A stretch of DNA of 64,000 nucleotides from Boudabousia liubingyangii (lineage in GTDB: Bacteria > Actinomycetota > Actinomycetes > Actinomycetales > Actinomycetaceae), in contig NZ_MQSU01000002.1 of the NCBI RefSeq assembly GCF_001907245.1, positions 124,001-188,000 on the forward strand, given 5' to 3'. Both the position numbers and the translations under genes were made by a program. Below the pieces are notes generated by a model, which was given only the letters and a program-made list of their open reading frames with translations, was not told the DNA's origin and did no database searches. Positions 1-8,416 of the stretch are shown in pieces (the stretch's first letter is position 1; the number at the start of each line of letters is the position of its first letter).

Positions 1-561
1 CCCGAATCAGAACAGGTTCCCGGTGAACACCTCAAGCACGGCCAGTGGATTCGCGCTTACGTCGTCGAGGTCGCCCGCACCGAACGCGGCCCGCGCGTCC
101 TACTTTCCCGTACCCACCCCGGCCTCGTAAAGGGCGTCTTTGCCCGCGAAGTTCCGGAAATCGAAAAGGGTGACGTGGTCATCGAATCTGTCGCTCGCGA
201 AGCTGGACACCGTTCCAAGATCGCCGTTCGCGCCACCGTCAAGGACCTAAACGCCAAGGGTGCTTGCATTGGTCCAATGGGCCAGCGCGTTCGTGCCGTG
301 ATGAACGAACTGGGTGGCGAAAAGATCGACATTATCGATTTCTCGGTCGAACCTGAAGAGTACATTGCTAATGCTCTTTCCCCGGCCCGCGTCTCTACCA
401 TCGAAATCATTGATTACGATGAGAAGCTAGCGCGCGTGGTGGTGCCAGATTTCCAGCTGTCCTTGGCCATCGGTAAGGAGGGGCAGAATGCCCGTCTAGC
501 GGCCCGTTTGACCGGTTGGAAGATCGATATTCACTCAGATGCGGAAGAAGGTCTGGAATAG
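1..561 (+). CDS. nusA: Transcription termination/antitermination factor NusA, 3' part
   Basis: Partial gene: the frame is open from base 1 to the TAG at 559-561, giving the last 186 residues. NusA binds RNA polymerase and nascent RNA and modulates pausing, termination and antitermination. The visible part holds the end of the S1 domain, a first KH domain with a GPMG loop (coded near base 270) and a second KH domain with a GKEG loop followed by [12 protein letters not shown] (coded near base 472). There is no long acidic C-terminal extension, as is usual outside proteobacteria. It lies upstream of ylxR and infB as in most bacteria, but a strong hairpin terminator follows it. Confidence 0.95.
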   Translation, partial: PESEQVPGEHLKHGQWIRAYVVEVARTERGPRVLLSRTHPGLVKGVFAREVPEIEKGDVVIESVAREAGHRSKIAVRATVKDLNAKGACIGPMGQRVRAVMNELGGEKIDIIDFSVEPEEYIANALSPARVSTIEIIDYDEKLARVVVPDFQLSLAIGKEGQNARLAARLTGWKIDIHSDAEEGLE

Positions 562-597
562 TTCCAGTTCTGATTCGCTAGCTGAGCGAAATGCTTG

Positions 598-646
598 AAC
601 TCCTTGGGGAGAGGCCGTTAGTTGCCTTGCTCCCCAAGGAGTTTTT
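598..646 (+). terminator. Rho-independent terminator after nusA
   Basis: A 14-bp perfect inverted repeat (598-611 with 630-643), with a further AGGC/GCCT pair inside the loop, is followed by a run of T at 642-646. It lies between nusA and ylxR, which are usually co-transcribed, so it may attenuate read-through rather than fully stop it. Confidence 0.85.
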
Positions 647-767
647 ACTTTTTAGACACGCCCGAAGGTGCAAGGACGTGACTTATCTATCCCTAAAGGG
701 CTTTTTTGGCCGTAACCGACTAGTATTAAGTTGATTGTGTATTAAAACTTTTTAAGGAGTTTGCTTT

Positions 768-1037
768 TTGTCAGAGCCAACGCTTCCAACTCGCACCTGT
801 GTGGGATGTCGGAATCGTGAATCCCGTGGTCAGTTGACCCGGTTGGTTGTGATTGATGGTGAGCTTTGTTTGGACCCGCGTGCCTCTCTTCCGGGACGAG
901 GCGTTTGGGTTCACAATCGGGCCTGTTTTGAACGGGCCAGTAAACGGAACACTTTCCAGAATGCCCTGCGGGTAAAGACCCTGCAGGTGCCTTCAGCCTT
1001 AGCCGGGCAGATCCCGGCCGAGGAATCCGATTCGTAA
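768..1037 (+). CDS. ylxR: YlxR family RNA-binding protein (DUF448)
   Basis: An 89-residue YlxR protein, a small basic protein found between nusA and infB in many Gram-positive bacteria and thought to bind RNA; in some species it acts as a nucleoid-type regulator. Residues 11-15 are the signature CVGCR and a GRGVW motif follows near residue 45. The start is TTG at 768, supported by AAGGAG at 754-759, eight bases upstream. It ends about 130 nt before infB. The function is family knowledge; only the family assignment is seen here. Confidence 0.93.
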   Translation: MSEPTLPTRTCVGCRNRESRGQLTRLVVIDGELCLDPRASLPGRGVWVHNRACFERASKRNTFQNALRVKTLQVPSALAGQIPAEESDS

Positions 1038-1135
1038 GGTGCGAGTCGCTGCGTAGCAGAAGAAAGCGGGTTGGAAGCTGATGGGCACCCGATGAGTACC
1101 CAGCCATGAGCTGCCAGCAAGAGTAAACCGCCTGC

Positions 1136-1164
1136 CCTGTTCGGGGTGGGCCCCAGAACAGGAG
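1136..1164 (+). promoter_or_regulatory. Hairpin overlapping the infB ribosome binding site
   Basis: CCTGTTC (1136-1142) pairs with GAACAGG (1156-1162), and GGGG (1143-1146) pairs with CCCC (1151-1154) with one bulged A at 1155, leaving a TGGG loop. The result is an 11-bp GC-rich stem. The infB ribosome binding site GGAG (1161-1164) begins inside the 3' arm. No T-run follows, so this looks like a translational control hairpin rather than a terminator. The function is inferred. Confidence 0.55.
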
Positions 1165-1168
1165 AAAC

Positions 1169-4015
1169 GTGGCAAAGTTGCGTGTTCACGAGCTCGCCAA
1201 AGAGCTCGGTATTAGCAGTAAAGAACTGCTTGAAGTCTTACGTACGAACGGTGAGTTCGTAAAATCAGCCTCTTCTAGTATTGAAGAGCCCGTCGCCCGA
1301 CGGATTCGGGAAAAGGTCCAGGCGGAAAAGCCGGCCGCAAAATCTGAAGAGGCCGCAAAGCCCCAGAAGAGTGCAGCTAAGAAGCCCGCTGCCAAGTCTA
1401 CCGCCGCTAAGAGTGGCGATAAGGAAAAGGCTGCGACCCCGAAACCTGCCGCTAAGAAGCCGGCTGCCCCCAAGGCACCCAAGGCTGCGGCAGAAAAGAA
1501 GTCTGAGGCCGCCCCGGCAGCACCTGCTGCTCCGACCGGCAATGCCCCTAAGCCCGCCTCGGCTCCTAAGCCGGCCGCGCCGGCTCGTAAGAGCGCCGCT
1601 ACCGGCAACGCCCCCAAGCCGCAGACTGGTCCCAAGCCTAAGCCCGCTGCCCGTGGTGGCAACACCGGCGCCAAGCCCGGTGAAGGTATGCCTCGTCCGG
1701 GTGGTTCCGGTGGCGCTCGTCCCGGCCCCCGTCCTGGTAATAACCCCTTCTCTCCGCAGCAGGGTATGCCTCGTCCGGGTGGTTCCGGTGGTGCTCGTCC
1801 CGGCCCCCGTCCTGGTGGCGGTGGCGGCCGTAACGGCGCTAAGAATGCTGAAGGTGGCGCACCGGCTCCTCGCGGTGGACGCGGCGGACGCGGTGGCTCA
1901 CGCCCCAACCCGAATATGATGCCCGGCCAGAGTGCCGCGCCTCGTGCTGAAGCAGACGCACCGACCACTAACGGTCGTGGTGGCGGTCGCGGTCGCGGCT
2001 CCCGCCCCGGCGGCGGTGGCGGCTTCGGCGGCGGACCCGCTGGTGGCGGCTTTGGTGGTGGCCCCGGCCGTGGCGGCCGTGGCTCTACCCAGGGTGCTTT
2101 TGGTCGTTCCGGCGGCCCGCGCAAGGGCAAGAAGTCGAAGCGCGCTAAGCGTCAAGAGTTCGAGCAACAGTCCGCTCCGCTAATCGGTGGCGTTTCTGTT
2201 CCTCGCGGTGACGGTTCCACCCCGATCCGGATTCGCTCTGGTGCCTCCTTGGCGGACTTTGCGGAAAAGATCAACGTCAACCCCGCAGCGCTAGTTACCG
2301 TCCTCATGTCCCTAGGCGAGATGGCTACGGCCACCCAGTCCCTAGACCAGGACACCTTCGAAGCCCTTGGCGTCGAACTAGGCTACGACGTTCAGGTTGT
2401 CTCTCCGGAAGACGAAGACCGCGAACTACTAGAATCCTTCGACATCGACCTAGAAGCTGAAGAAGCGGAACTGGACGATAAGGACCTCATGCCTCGTCCT
2501 CCGGTCGTTACCGTTATGGGTCACGTTGACCACGGTAAGACCAAGCTTCTGGACGCAGTTCGTCATACTGACGTGGTAGCCGGCGAATCCGGCGGCATCA
2601 CCCAGCACATTGGTGCTTACCAGGTGCGCGTGAACCACGAGGGCGAAAACCGCGCCATCACCTTCATCGATACCCCTGGTCACGAAGCCTTCACCGCTAT
2701 GCGTGCCCGTGGTGCGAAGGTCACTGACATTGCGATCCTAGTGGTCGCAGCTGATGACGGTGTCATGCCGCAGACCGTGGAAGCTATTAACCACGCCCAG
2801 TCTGCTGACGTGCCGATCGTGGTTGCGGTTAACAAGGTTGATAAGCCGGAAGCTAACCCGGATAAGATCCGCGCCCAGCTCACCGAATACAACCTGGTGG
2901 CAGAAGAATACGGCGGCGACGTCATGTTCGTTGACGTTTCTGCTAAGCAGCGTCAGGGCATTGATAAGCTGCTCGAAGCTGTCCTGCTAACTGCCGATGC
3001 CGCCCTAGACCTTCGCGCTAACCCCGATTCGGAAGCCCGTGGTGTGGCCATTGAAGCGAACCTCGATAAGGGTCGCGGCTCCGTGGTTACCGCCTTGGTT
3101 GAACGCGGTACCCTACGCGTCGGCGACTCCATGGTTGCCGGTACCGCCTACGGTCGTGTCCGTGCCATGTTCGATGAGCACGGCAACTCTGTAGAGGCCG
3201 CTGGCCCGTCACGTCCGGTGCAGGTCCTTGGTTTGACCTCGGTTCCGCGCGCTGGTGACAGCTTCCTCATCGCTTCTGATGACCGTACGGCACGCCAGAT
3301 CGCTGATAAGCGTTCGGCTGCTGAACGTGCCGCTCAGTTGGCTAAGCGCCGCAAGCGCATTAGCTTGGAAAACTTCGACGATGCTCTCAAGCAGGGCAAG
3401 GTTGATACCCTTAACCTCATCATCAAGGGTGACGTTTCTGGTGCTGTGGAAGCGCTAGAAGACTCACTGCTGAAGATCGATGTGGGCGAGGAAGTTCAGC
3501 TGCGGATTATTCACCGTGGCGTGGGTGCAATCACCCAGAACGACGTCAACCTGGCTACCGTCGACAACGCTATTATCCTAGGCTTCAACGTCCGACCGGC
3601 TGAGCGAGTGGGAGAGCTCGCTGACCGTGAAGGCGTCGAAATCAAGTACTACTCGGTTATCTACAATGCCCTCGAGGACGTAGAAAACGCCATGAAGGGT
3701 ATGCTTAAGCCGATTTACGAGGAAGTGGAACTTGGTACGGCCGAAATCCGCCAGGTCTTCCGTTCCTCCAAGTTTGGCAACATCGCCGGTTCGATCATCC
3801 GCTCCGGTACCATCAAGCGTGGTACCTCGGCGCGATTGGTTCGTGACGGTGTGGTTGTGGCTGATGATCTTAAGATCGAGTCGCTTCGCCGCGAAAAAGA
3901 CGATGTCACCGAGGTCCGTGAAGGCTTCGAATGTGGTATCGGCCTGGGAATCAAGGACATTGCCGAAGGCGACGTCATTGAGACTTGGGAAATGCGCGAA
4001 AAAGCTCGTGACTGA
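1169..4015 (+). CDS. infB: Translation initiation factor IF-2
   Basis: A 948-residue GTPase that delivers initiator fMet-tRNA to the ribosome. The N-terminal IF2_N motif ([14 protein letters not shown]) is followed by a long Ala/Lys/Pro then Gly/Arg/Pro-rich linker to about residue 330, typical of actinobacterial IF-2. G-domain motifs are GHVDHGKT at 451-458, DTPGHE at 501-506 and NKVD at 555-558; the C-terminal IF2 and EF-Tu-like domains follow. The start is GTG at 1169 with GGAG at 1161-1164. The linker contains a 54-nt direct repeat. A hairpin over the ribosome binding site may control translation. Confidence 0.98.
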   Translation: MAKLRVHELAKELGISSKELLEVLRTNGEFVKSASSSIEEPVARRIREKVQAEKPAAKSEEAAKPQKSAAKKPAAKSTAAKSGDKEKAATPKPAAKKPAAPKAPKAAAEKKSEAAPAAPAAPTGNAPKPASAPKPAAPARKSAATGNAPKPQTGPKPKPAARGGNTGAKPGEGMPRPGGSGGARPGPRPGNNPFSPQQGMPRPGGSGGARPGPRPGGGGGRNGAKNAEGGAPAPRGGRGGRGGSRPNPNMMPGQSAAPRAEADAPTTNGRGGGRGRGSRPGGGGGFGGGPAGGGFGGGPGRGGRGSTQGAFGRSGGPRKGKKSKRAKRQEFEQQSAPLIGGVSVPRGDGSTPIRIRSGASLADFAEKINVNPAALVTVLMSLGEMATATQSLDQDTFEALGVELGYDVQVVSPEDEDRELLESFDIDLEAEEAELDDKDLMPRPPVVTVMGHVDHGKTKLLDAVRHTDVVAGESGGITQHIGAYQVRVNHEGENRAITFIDTPGHEAFTAMRARGAKVTDIAILVVAADDGVMPQTVEAINHAQSADVPIVVAVNKVDKPEANPDKIRAQLTEYNLVAEEYGGDVMFVDVSAKQRQGIDKLLEAVLLTADAALDLRANPDSEARGVAIEANLDKGRGSVVTALVERGTLRVGDSMVAGTAYGRVRAMFDEHGNSVEAAGPSRPVQVLGLTSVPRAGDSFLIASDDRTARQIADKRSAAERAAQLAKRRKRISLENFDDALKQGKVDTLNLIIKGDVSGAVEALEDSLLKIDVGEEVQLRIIHRGVGAITQNDVNLATVDNAIILGFNVRPAERVGELADREGVEIKYYSVIYNALEDVENAMKGMLKPIYEEVELGTAEIRQVFRSSKFGNIAGSIIRSGTIKRGTSARLVRDGVVVADDLKIESLRREKDDVTEVREGFECGIGLGIKDIAEGDVIETWEMREKARD
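1685..1816 (+). repeat. 54-bp direct repeat in the infB linker
   Basis: Two copies of a 54-nt unit, at 1685-1738 and 1763-1816, differ at one synonymous site (GGC/GGT). They encode the 18-residue unit [18 protein letters not shown] twice, in the low-complexity linker of IF-2. This looks like a recent in-frame duplication. Confidence 0.85.
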
Positions 4016-4038
4016 GTGAAAACCTAGCACGCGGAAAA

Positions 4039-4080
4039 TAATGCCGGCGGCCTCCAATGGAGGTTGCCGGCATTACTTTT
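4039..4080 (+). terminator. Terminator after infB
   Basis: A 17-bp stem (4039-4055 with 4059-4075, two G-U pairs) closes a 3-nt loop and is followed by ACTTTT. It ends the infB transcript and separates it from the accessory block downstream. Confidence 0.8.
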
Positions 4081-4185
4081 GCTAGCTAGAATTGAATTGC
4101 TTTGAAAGTCACACTTTCAACTACCTTAAGGGTTCATCCAAAGGCGGATGACGGGTAGCTAGTTCATTTTGAGGACTGCATATAG

Positions 4186-5592
4186 GTGTCAGAAACGGCA
4201 TTCACATTCCCTAAAAAGACCAAAAGCCAGTGGGTGGGATTAGCGTTAGGAGCAATCCTGCTGATCCTGCCGATGGTAATACCCATCGCTGGCCTAGATC
4301 CCATGGGGCAAAGAATGCTGGGAATCTTTTTAGCAGCGATCTGCCTGTGGGTAACCGAAGCCATCCCGTTAACGGCCACCGCCGTGGGAGTCATCTTCCT
4401 TGAAGTCACCCTAGTCTCACAACAGGCGATTGTCCCCGTAGGGGAGCACGCAGTACCGGCAGCCACCTATTTCGCTTCGCTAGCAAACCCGGTACTCATC
4501 CTGTTCCTAGGGGGCTTTCTGATCGCCGATGGTGCCGCCAAATACGGCCTGGATCGAAACCTAGCGGCACTCTTACTTAAGCCCTTCGGCGGCTCTGGGC
4601 GCTTAACGACATTGGGGATCATGCTGATCACCGCGCTGCTATCGATGTTCATGTCGAATACGGCTACGACCGCCACCATGTTTGCCATGGCCCTACCCAT
4701 CATTAAGAAACTACCCACCCGCCGGGAGCGTTCCGCTTTGGCCCTGTCGATTCCTATCGCCGCCAATATTGGCGGAATTGGCACCCCGGTGGGTAGTCCA
4801 CCCAATGCGATTGCCATTGGAGCCCTAGCCCAACAGGGCATTATCTTGACTTTTGGGCAGTGGATGATGATGGCCCTACCACTATTGAGTATCTTGCTGG
4901 TAGTTGCTTGGCTGATGCTCTGTGTATTCGGTATCTCGGCGAACACCAGAATGTCACTGGATATCGTCCCAGATTTTGATCGTTCGGCCCCAGCCTTAGT
5001 CTTTTACGCAATCACCGGTCTAACCATCCTGCTCTGGATGACAGAATCCGTGCACGGCGTTAACTCCAATATCGTTGGTTTCTTCCCCGTAGTGCTGATG
5101 CTGGCCACCCAGGTAATGAGCGGTGAGGACCTCAAGCGCCTATCCTGGCCAGTGCTCTGGCTGGTAGCGGGCGGCATCGCCCTAGGTAACGGCGTGGGAG
5201 CGACTGGCTTGGATAAATGGCTACTATCTGCAATCAGGTGGGACCACCTAGGGGTGACGGCCCTGCTGATGGTGCTGGCACTCTTGGCCATGCTAATGTC
5301 AAACGTTATTTCCAACTCTGCCACCGCGAACCTACTAGTTCCGTTGACACTTGGACTTGGGACTACCATTGCCGTTGATCAAGCCACCGTGGCGGTGGTA
5401 ATCGCGCTGGCCTGCTCAATGGGTATGGCCCTGCCAATCTCTACACCCCCAAATGCGATTGCCTACGGTACCGGGACGGTCACCACCAAGTCAATGATCG
5501 TAACCGGCCTATTCTTGGGATTCTTAGGTGCCTTCCTAATCTCCCTCGTGATGCCCAACTTCTGGCAGTGGGCCAACCTGATTCCCCAATAG
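4186..5592 (+). CDS. SLC13/DASS family divalent anion:sodium symporter
   Basis: A 468-residue polytopic membrane protein of the divalent anion/Na+ symporter family, whose members import dicarboxylates, citrate or sulfate. Family hallmarks are the paired hairpin motifs: SNT at 157-159 with SPPNAIA from 204, and SNS at 376-378 with STPPNAIA from 419. In the structurally known member VcINDY, equivalent SNT motifs bind Na+ and substrate. About 11 hydrophobic segments span the length. The start is GTG at 4186 with GAGGA at 4171-4175. It is followed after 13 nt by a GH20 gene on the same strand, so the two are probably co-transcribed. Substrate cannot be read from sequence. Confidence 0.9.
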   Translation: MSETAFTFPKKTKSQWVGLALGAILLILPMVIPIAGLDPMGQRMLGIFLAAICLWVTEAIPLTATAVGVIFLEVTLVSQQAIVPVGEHAVPAATYFASLANPVLILFLGGFLIADGAAKYGLDRNLAALLLKPFGGSGRLTTLGIMLITALLSMFMSNTATTATMFAMALPIIKKLPTRRERSALALSIPIAANIGGIGTPVGSPPNAIAIGALAQQGIILTFGQWMMMALPLLSILLVVAWLMLCVFGISANTRMSLDIVPDFDRSAPALVFYAITGLTILLWMTESVHGVNSNIVGFFPVVLMLATQVMSGEDLKRLSWPVLWLVAGGIALGNGVGATGLDKWLLSAIRWDHLGVTALLMVLALLAMLMSNVISNSATANLLVPLTLGLGTTIAVDQATVAVVIALACSMGMALPISTPPNAIAYGTGTVTTKSMIVTGLFLGFLGAFLISLVMPNFWQWANLIPQ

Positions 5593-5605
5593 GGAGGAGA
5601 CTGCC

Positions 5606-7084
5606 GTGAGTGCTTTAGAAGCAGTGATCCCCACTCCGCAAGTAATTGAGAGACTACCTGGTGCTAGTTTCAAACCGCTAGCACCTGCCTATGTGCGGAT
5701 TCCAAAACCCAAACCAGAACTCCAGCAGGAAGCAATCAGAATAGCCGATTTGTTGAAGCGAAATCATGGCCTAGATTTCCAAGTCGCGGTAGGAGGAACA
5801 GAACAACCTGGTGATATACGACTTGAAGTTGCTCCTGTAGCGGGGGTACCGACCGGAAAGGAAGCCGAGTCCTACGCACTCACTGTTCAAAATGGGCAAC
5901 TTACGATTTCTGCCCCTAGGATGCGCGGCTGGTATTATGCGGCTCAAACCTTAACCCAAATACTGCTAAGAAGCCCGGAAGTTCCGGCTTGCCGAATCCG
6001 GGATTGGGCAGCATATCCCATTCGTTCTTTGCATGTGGATGCAGCTCGGAAATACTTTCCAAAGAGTTGGTTCATTCGCCAAATTGATCGACTTGCTACC
6101 CTAAAGATTAATCAGCTCCAGTGGCATTTTTCAGAAAACGAAGGCTTCAGGCTCGAATCTAAAAAACACCCAGAAATCCTAAGTAAATCGTATATCAGCA
6201 GGCAGGAAGCAAGGGAGATTATTGCCTATGCGCAAGACAATCACGTGGAGATAGTTCCTGCATTTGATATGCCAGGACATCTGGGGTGGTTACTGCGAAA
6301 TCATCCTGAATTTCGTGCCGGAGAGGGCGAATATCTGACCCGTATGCTGGACTATTCCAATCCGGTAGCGGTGGCTTTCCTTAAGGAATTGATTGATGAG
6401 TTCTCTTCCTTGTTCATAGGACAAACCCAAACTTGGATGGTTGGCGGGGATGAGGTCTTCCCAATGGAATGGATCCCTAAAGAACTAGCGAAGCGAACTC
6501 CTCAGCTAAGCGAATATGCAAAACGAAACCTTGGACCTAAGGCAGAAGTCTTAGACGGGTATATGTATTTTCTAGGTGAAATAGACGAATATCTGCGCCT
6601 GAAAGGATTCTCTGAAACCCGGGCTTGGTCCGATCTGCTCTACATTACCAACTTAATGAATCTGCCTCCAAGAATGCAGATTGCCTACTGGACACAGTGG
6701 TCGGAGCTGATGCCATCAACCCAAAAACTGCTTGAACGAGGGCATCAACTTTTGAATGTTTCAGATCGCTACTTCTATTATGTGATTTCAAATCGAGATG
6801 ACTGTGCCTACAAGAAGCATGTGGAAGCTACCGAGATCTTGCGGAACTATGAACCGCAGGTATTCTCTGAAAAGTATCCTTCTCCGGTGGCTCAGGCCCG
6901 TGTTTTGGGCTCATCCTATGCAATCTGGTGTGATACTCCCGAAACAGAAGACTACGAACAGATTACCAGGGGAATCTGGCCAGGGATGGCCGCGATGAGT
7001 CAAAAGACTTGGAATCCTTCAGTAAAAGTTCTGGACGAGGAAGGCTTCATGAGTCAGCTGTATCTACTTGCTAAACGCGTGTAA
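5606..7084 (+). CDS. Glycoside hydrolase family 20 (beta-N-acetylhexosaminidase)
   Basis: A 492-residue GH20 enzyme, expected to remove terminal beta-linked GlcNAc or GalNAc. An N-terminal GH20b-like domain (about 7-135) precedes the TIM barrel, which opens with RSLHVDAARKYFP at 140-152. The catalytic Asp-Glu pair is in GGDEV (D282, E283). There is no signal peptide, so it should act in the cytoplasm on imported or recycled sugars. The start is GTG at 5606 with AGGGAGGAG just upstream. It is 13 nt from the transporter gene. Its DNA is visibly more AT-rich than its neighbours (28 of 60 G+C at 5701-5760), suggesting transfer. Confidence 0.9.
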   Translation: MSALEAVIPTPQVIERLPGASFKPLAPAYVRIPKPKPELQQEAIRIADLLKRNHGLDFQVAVGGTEQPGDIRLEVAPVAGVPTGKEAESYALTVQNGQLTISAPRMRGWYYAAQTLTQILLRSPEVPACRIRDWAAYPIRSLHVDAARKYFPKSWFIRQIDRLATLKINQLQWHFSENEGFRLESKKHPEILSKSYISRQEAREIIAYAQDNHVEIVPAFDMPGHLGWLLRNHPEFRAGEGEYLTRMLDYSNPVAVAFLKELIDEFSSLFIGQTQTWMVGGDEVFPMEWIPKELAKRTPQLSEYAKRNLGPKAEVLDGYMYFLGEIDEYLRLKGFSETRAWSDLLYITNLMNLPPRMQIAYWTQWSELMPSTQKLLERGHQLLNVSDRYFYYVISNRDDCAYKKHVEATEILRNYEPQVFSEKYPSPVAQARVLGSSYAIWCDTPETEDYEQITRGIWPGMAAMSQKTWNPSVKVLDEEGFMSQLYLLAKRV

Positions 7085-7104
7085 AAACTTGGTGAAGATG
7101 AGAA

Positions 7105-7146
7105 ACGCTGGGGACGCTAAATCCAAAGATTTAGCGTCCCCAGCGT
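7105..7146. terminator. Shared hairpin between convergent GH20 and DUF1540 genes
   Basis: A perfect 19-bp inverted repeat (7105-7123 with 7128-7146) with a 4-nt loop lies between two convergent genes. Neither flank has a strong T-run, but the position and stability fit a bidirectional transcript end. Confidence 0.7.
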
Positions 7147-7175
7147 CGAAGTTGCGTAGCTGTTCTCTTGCCTGC

Positions 7176-7445
7176 TCAGGCTGCGGTGAAGGTTAGGCAC
7201 TGGGCGCCATCGGCACCCACTTCTACCTGTCCGGCGCTGCACTCTAGGTGGTCATTGTGAGCGCAGTCGGTACGCTGGCAGGTGCCCACCTGAGCGGTAG
7301 CATCCTGGACACCACCCTTAACATCCAACTGGATGAAGGTGGCGCAGCCATCGGCACCCATGGTGGTGGCCGGAGCGGCGCAGCCATCGTGGTTGAAAGC
7401 GCAGGTCTTAGCAGAGCAGTCAGTGATAATAGGTAGTTTGATCAT
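7176..7445 (-). CDS. DUF1540 domain protein with two cysteine repeats
   Basis: An 89-residue protein with two tandem DUF1540-like modules. Cysteines sit at 10, 15, 22 and 34 in the first and 56, 61, 69 and 83 in the second, with a conserved N/H-rich stretch after the second cysteine of each (CAFNHDGC, CAHNDHLEC). The pattern suggests metal binding, but the family has no firmly known role. I place the start at the ATG of MIKLPII (7445) because AAAGGAT lies 7 nt upstream; a longer frame to 7478 has no such site. It appears to be a single-gene transcript. Confidence 0.8.
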   Translation of the reverse strand: MIKLPIITDCSAKTCAFNHDGCAAPATTMGADGCATFIQLDVKGGVQDATAQVGTCQRTDCAHNDHLECSAGQVEVGADGAQCLTFTAA

Positions 7446-7772
7446 GGTTGGGATCCTTTCGTAATTCAGATGAATCATTGCTTAAATCCATCAAATAAGA
7501 AAAGACAACAAATGTCAAAGCCGAGTTTTGTATAGGTGATATTTGTTGATATTTAGCCATTTTAGGGTGGGCTAAGATAGGTAGAGCTAAGTTGGGTAAT
7601 TCGTCCCTACATGTTTTTTAATATCTTTCCTATTTCGTAATTAGAGCATTGCAATCGTGAAAAATAGCTGATAAAAACGGCAGCTCTGAGTAGGGGGAGA
7701 GCTGCGCTCAGCGCATCCCGACGCAATGCAAGATTCTCCGTTTACTTCACCCCGCTGCAGTAGAATCTACCT
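7446..7772. promoter_or_regulatory. Divergent intergenic region of DUF1540 and HAD genes
   Basis: 327 nt without a gene. On the minus strand, TTGACA (7518-7513) and TTTGAT (7495-7490), spaced 17 nt, form a likely promoter for the DUF1540 gene. On the plus strand, TAGAAT (7761-7766) lies just before the HAD gene ATG at 7773, which fits a leaderless transcript. A small 7-bp hairpin (7681-7687 with 7698-7704) is followed on the minus strand by CCGTTTTT and may stop antisense transcription. Nothing else is recognisable. Confidence 0.5.
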
Positions 7773-8393
7773 ATGCAAAAAACTCAGGCTCAGACAAGTA
7801 GTGCAGTAGAACCAAAAATAAAAAAGCGTCCCATTCTTTTTGTTGACCGGGATGGCACCCTAATTAAAGAACCTGAGGATTACATTATCGATAGCTACCA
7901 CAAGCTCCGGTTCCTGCCCGGAGTAATCATTGCGCTATCGCAGATCCAAGCCGCTGGTTGGGACATCGTGATCGTAACCAATCAGGACGGGCTGGGGGAG
8001 CGCTACTCCTGGGATGACTTCAATGGTCCACACGAACTAATGCTAGAGATCTTCGCCTCCCAGGGAGTGACCTTTAAAGAAGTCTTTATCGACACCACCT
8101 ACCGGCACCAAGGGGCGCCCACACGCAAGCCAGAAATCGGCCTTGTTGCCCATCTAAAGGACGACCCCACCATTGACTGGGAGCGAAGCGCGATGGTAGG
8201 CGATCGTATTACCGACGCCCAGTTCGCAGAAAACCTAGGAATAGGGGCCTTCCTGCTGGCCTCCTCAGACCCAAATCTGCACTGCGGAACCTGGGTGTGG
8301 CCACAGATCTCCCAGCATCTGCTGGCTGATCGCCCCGTCCCTAAAGCCCAGCAAGAAATCACGGCCGCCAAGGATCTGGGCGCACAGGTCTAA
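7773..8393 (+). CDS. HAD family phosphatase, histidinol-phosphatase (HisB-N) like
   Basis: A 206-residue HAD-superfamily hydrolase of the HisB N-terminal type, which in E. coli dephosphorylates L-histidinol phosphate. Motif I is DRDGTL (25-30), motif II region TNQDGLG (69-75), Lys in RKP (118-120) and motif IV VGDRITD (142-148). The Cys-rich zinc loop found in the E. coli enzyme between motif II and RKP is absent here: that stretch has no cysteine. No other his gene is nearby, so the substrate may differ. No ribosome binding site is seen; TAGAAT 12 nt upstream suggests a leaderless start. Confidence 0.8.
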   Translation: MQKTQAQTSSAVEPKIKKRPILFVDRDGTLIKEPEDYIIDSYHKLRFLPGVIIALSQIQAAGWDIVIVTNQDGLGERYSWDDFNGPHELMLEIFASQGVTFKEVFIDTTYRHQGAPTRKPEIGLVAHLKDDPTIDWERSAMVGDRITDAQFAENLGIGAFLLASSDPNLHCGTWVWPQISQHLLADRPVPKAQQEITAAKDLGAQV

Positions 8394-8416
8394 GCTTCCA
8401 GCTTTGACTTAATAGG

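Noticed and set aside
1186-2130. Long minus-strand open frame opposite infB
   Set aside because: It mirrors the Gly/Arg/Pro-rich infB linker, has a Pro-rich low-complexity product and no ribosome binding site; a shadow of the real gene.
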